From: Jilunia laotingensis
GTDB taxonomy: Bacteria > Bacteroidota > Bacteroidia > Bacteroidales > Bacteroidaceae
Direction: 5' to 3'
DNA length: 64,000 nucleotides
Assembly (NCBI RefSeq): GCF_014385165.1
Contig: NZ_JACRTF010000001.1
Coordinates: 1,364,001 to 1,428,000, forward strand
Position numbers and translations under genes: made by a program. Of the stretch, positions 61,760 through 64,000 are shown one piece after another (position 1 is the stretch's first letter; each line of letters opens with the position of its first letter). The notes under the pieces were generated by a model that made no database searches, was not told the origin of the DNA, and saw nothing but the letters and a program-made list of their open reading frames with translations.

Positions 61760-63001
61760 TTATCGTATGGTTACAGTCAATGGTGTATGTAGTTTCTTTG
61801 CAAACTCAGATATGTACCGGTTCCATGCCTCAGTCGTTTTTATATCAGCTTTGTCCCAAGCAGCACCCCAATAATAAGTATATTCGGAACCCGGTTCGTA
61901 GTCGCTTATTGCCAGTACATGGCCATCGGCACCGCCACGCAGTTCTTTTTTCTCTTTCTCGGGAAAAAGAACCACTTTTGCCTCTTTCACAGAGGCAGGG
62001 AAGACGGCTCCTACAAAGACTTTTCCGTTATCATTGTGTACATTATCAGTCGGATCGACATAAGAGATATAACCATTGGCAGCATCCGCTACCACGGCAC
62101 CATCAGGTTCGTGAAGTACGATGCCGGTAGCAACCGGAAGGACTTCCTTCAGATTTGTATAAGAAACCACTGTCTTATTCATATGTGAGCCTGCATCCAA
62201 AGTGATCATACGAGTCTCGATGACGTCAGAATCTCTTTTAAGGGTCAATGGATTATAAACCAATTTCACGGTAAATCGCAACGGGCCATTGTCCAAAATA
62301 TCCTGAGTAGCGTAACAATAGGGATAGACAATGGTATCGCCCAGCATTAAGGCAGATGCACCGGCACCCAATGTAGGTCCCACTTTGTAGCAATCCAAAC
62401 CGTTGCCATGATCGACATGGTATGATATAGAACGGTAAAGTTCTTCGGCAGCTTCAGGATCTATCTTTCTAAGTTCCTCGATCTTAGCTCTTGCCTCAAC
62501 ATTCAGTTCATCGGCATAACGGGCTTCTACCACAGGTTCCGTTGTATTGTACTTCGTCCAAATATCATAACCGAAAGCACGTTCTCCGGTTGTTTGCAGG
62601 GCGGGACCATAGGTACGGAAAGCTACCAATTCGTTCTCCCATGCGACATCGTCCAGACGTTCGGGATAACAACGTCCAAATGTTTTTGTTTCAAAAATAA
62701 CCGGTATCCCCGGTTGAATGGTATAAACCGCTGTTTCATTTGCCTGAACCGTAACCGGAAAAATAACCTTCTCATCATAAGTAATCTGGTAAGGGATCTG
62801 CTGCCCGTCAGCATCCAATACAACGATCTGCGAGGTATCGGCCAATTGGAGTTTGGAATTCACATCTCCCATGGATACTTCGACCATTTCAGCCGCGCGT
62901 TCGAATGCGGCAGGGTTAGTCACCGTCACGGTAACCGTTTTGTTCTCATTACAGGCAAAGCATATAAGAGCAATTGCAATAAAGAATAATAGTTTTTTCA
63001 T
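61760..63001 (-). CDS. DUF4861-family lipoprotein
   Basis: 413 residues from MKKLLFFIAIALICFAC, which gives a lipoprotein signal (Cys17); a Met five codons upstream is open but less likely. The body starts VTVTNPAAFERAAEMVEV, contains FETKTFGRCYPERLDDVAWENELVAFRTYGPALQ and ends with TYYWGAAWDKADIKTTEAWNRYISEF, all recognisable as DUF4861. Relatives are often encoded with carbohydrate degradation genes, and some are suspected to act on uronic-acid-containing sugars; no such genes are adjacent here. The function is unknown. Confidence 0.85.
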   Translation of the reverse strand: MKKLLFFIAIALICFACNENKTVTVTVTNPAAFERAAEMVEVSMGDVNSKLQLADTSQIVVLDADGQQIPYQITYDEKVIFPVTVQANETAVYTIQPGIPVIFETKTFGRCYPERLDDVAWENELVAFRTYGPALQTTGERAFGYDIWTKYNTTEPVVEARYADELNVEARAKIEELRKIDPEAAEELYRSISYHVDHGNGLDCYKVGPTLGAGASALMLGDTIVYPYCYATQDILDNGPLRFTVKLVYNPLTLKRDSDVIETRMITLDAGSHMNKTVVSYTNLKEVLPVATGIVLHEPDGAVVADAANGYISYVDPTDNVHNDNGKVFVGAVFPASVKEAKVVLFPEKEKKELRGGADGHVLAISDYEPGSEYTYYWGAAWDKADIKTTEAWNRYISEFAKKLHTPLTVTIR

Positions 63002-63050
63002 TCTTTCTTTTGTCATTAAACAGGATACGAACCAATAAACTGGAGTTCCG

Positions 63051-63058
63051 CAAACTTA
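63051..63058 (-). promoter_or_regulatory. Bacteroides-type promoter (-7 box) for the DUF4861 gene
   Basis: On the minus strand this reads TAAGTTTG, a TAnnTTTG match 50 bases before the chosen start. Confidence 0.5.
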
Positions 63059-63174
63059 AATAAAGGCTCAAAAATAGAAAAAGAAAACGGTATAACATTT
63101 CTTTTCGGCCTTTATTATATATCAATATGATCTGTAAATAGTTCACAGAGCTTTTATTCAGCAATCCAACCATC

Positions 63175-63219
63175 TCTAAAAAGAGAAATCACCCTCATTA
63201 CAATTGTAGCAAGGGTGAT
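63175..63219 (-). terminator. Intrinsic terminator of the last (partial) gene
   Basis: ATCACCCT (63188-63195) and AGGGTGAT (63212-63219) form the stem; on the minus strand a T-rich run follows. It lies 80 bases past the stop codon at 63297. Confidence 0.8.
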
Positions 63220-63296
63220 CTCGTAAATACAAGGCTCTTTAAACAGCCTTCAATCAAAACATCAAAACAGCTTTAAACTATTCTCTATATCTAATA

Positions 63297-63998
63297 TTAC
63301 TTAATGACATTGATCTTAGCCGTTTTTTCGACACCATCCATTCGGATACTCAAGATATACATGCCAGCTTCCAAAGAAGATACGTTAAGTGTTTCCGTCT
63401 CAGAATAAGCCACTTGCTGTCCGGCCGTATTATATGCCTTAATAGACTCTACGTTGCCTCCTTCTACTTTCACATAGCTTGTAGCGGGGTTCGGGAATAC
63501 GCGAATCAATGCCACTTGGGCATTTTCGATACCATCCAGCATATCAAGCGTAAAGAATACTGCGTTTCCTTTTTTCTCGCCAACTACCGTATAAGTAACA
63601 TCCACATTAATCCGGTGGGTATCATTGTCTTTTACACCGAAATCATAAGTAAACTGAGTATCTGTAAGCAGAGCATCGTTCTTCTTCACACCGTCAATGC
63701 GCACATTATAACCTTCGATCGGAAGTTTACCTCCTTCGCTGGCGCTGATCACCATACCGATCATCCAGTTACCTGATACGGAATTCGATGCGAACACAGA
63801 GTTGAATGTCTCTCCTTCATTCGTTGAATACAAATCCGATACTCCGATAAACGGAACAAGACCGTCATGTCCGATCGGAGCTTCTTCCGGAGTCACATCG
63901 AAACAATCCAGAATCAGGTCATAATCTACTCCATCCTGAATGGTAAACGGTTTCTCCAATACAACAGTATTCCACTGGTTAAGGGTATAATTTTCAAC
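63297..63998 (-). CDS. C-terminal part of an exported adhesin-like protein with sorting-like tail (truncated by window edge)
   Basis: The frame is open to the right edge, so the N-terminus lies outside; about 233 residues are visible. The visible part has a beta-sandwich region with YTLNQWNTVVLEKPFTI and GHDGLVPFIGVSDLYSTNEGE-like pieces, as found in cleaved-adhesin-like proteins. It ends with VFPNPATSYVKVEGGN, then IKAYNTAGQQVAYSE and GMYILSIRMDGVEKTAKINV, the type-IX-like sorting module. A terminator follows. Confidence 0.8.
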   Translation of the reverse strand, partial: VENYTLNQWNTVVLEKPFTIQDGVDYDLILDCFDVTPEEAPIGHDGLVPFIGVSDLYSTNEGETFNSVFASNSVSGNWMIGMVISASEGGKLPIEGYNVRIDGVKKNDALLTDTQFTYDFGVKDNDTHRINVDVTYTVVGEKKGNAVFFTLDMLDGIENAQVALIRVFPNPATSYVKVEGGNVESIKAYNTAGQQVAYSETETLNVSSLEAGMYILSIRMDGVEKTAKINVIK

Positions 63999-64000
63999 AT

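Overview
The window is a chromosomal segment of a Bacteroides species or close relative (phylum Bacteroidota). The evidence is the repeated TAnnTTTG promoter element (the Bacteroides -7 box) ahead of most transcription units, weak or absent Shine-Dalgarno sequences, several proteins with the C-terminal 'type IX' sorting-like domain, TPR-sensor kinases, a YbeY with Asp as third metal ligand, and Bacteroides-type housekeeping proteins. No tRNA or rRNA gene, CRISPR array or prophage was seen.

Layout. 1-10.8 kb is mainly housekeeping: the end of an SpmB-like membrane protein, ybeY, a lipoprotein fused to a beta-barrel and a GH65 alpha-glucosidase, then mnmG, a parS-like palindrome, apt, uvrC and the overlapping trio dtd / MazG-like / deoC. 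10.8-13.9 kb holds structured non-coding DNA, a DUF1266 gene whose leader can fold over its own start codon, and a frameshifted IS1182-like insertion sequence. 13.9-19.9 kb carries a polyprenyl diphosphate synthase divergent from polA, and an orphan TPR histidine kinase. 20.6-25.8 kb is a two-gene operon of exported proteins (Omp28-like plus a cleaved-adhesin-like protein). 25.8-27.0 kb has no gene but holds a terminator, a strict 22-bp-period repeat array, a candidate 300-nt structured RNA and a candidate small RNA. 27.0-29.9 kb is a LytS/LytR-type two-component pair. 30.0-39.6 kb is a tightly packed run of nine genes: cysE, rlmL-like, an S9 peptidase, purD, a membrane protein, DedA-like, mnmD, znuA and znuC. 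40.0-45.1 kb contains a DUF2723/GT117 protein, a polysaccharide deacetylase and queG. 45.2-64 kb is accessory and envelope-directed: a second Omp28-like protein, an S41 peptidase, large repeat-containing exported proteins, a TPR-HTH regulator, a membrane-anchored AraC regulator and a DUF4861 lipoprotein.

How it fits together. MnmG and MnmD act on the same wobble uridine (U34) of tRNA, and QueG acts on the wobble position of other tRNAs. Apt, PurD and DeoC belong to nucleotide metabolism; Dtd and the MazG-like protein clean up misacylated tRNA and nucleotides. Eight exported proteins end in the same C-terminal sorting-like module, so much of the second half serves the cell surface. The points most worth a second look are the DUF1266 leader RNA (11.3-11.6 kb), the non-coding block at 26.0-26.85 kb, two intergenic clusters of 23-bp units with the same one-inverted-plus-three-direct plan (39.7 and 53.9 kb), the parS-like site beside mnmG, and the set of eight sorting-domain proteins.
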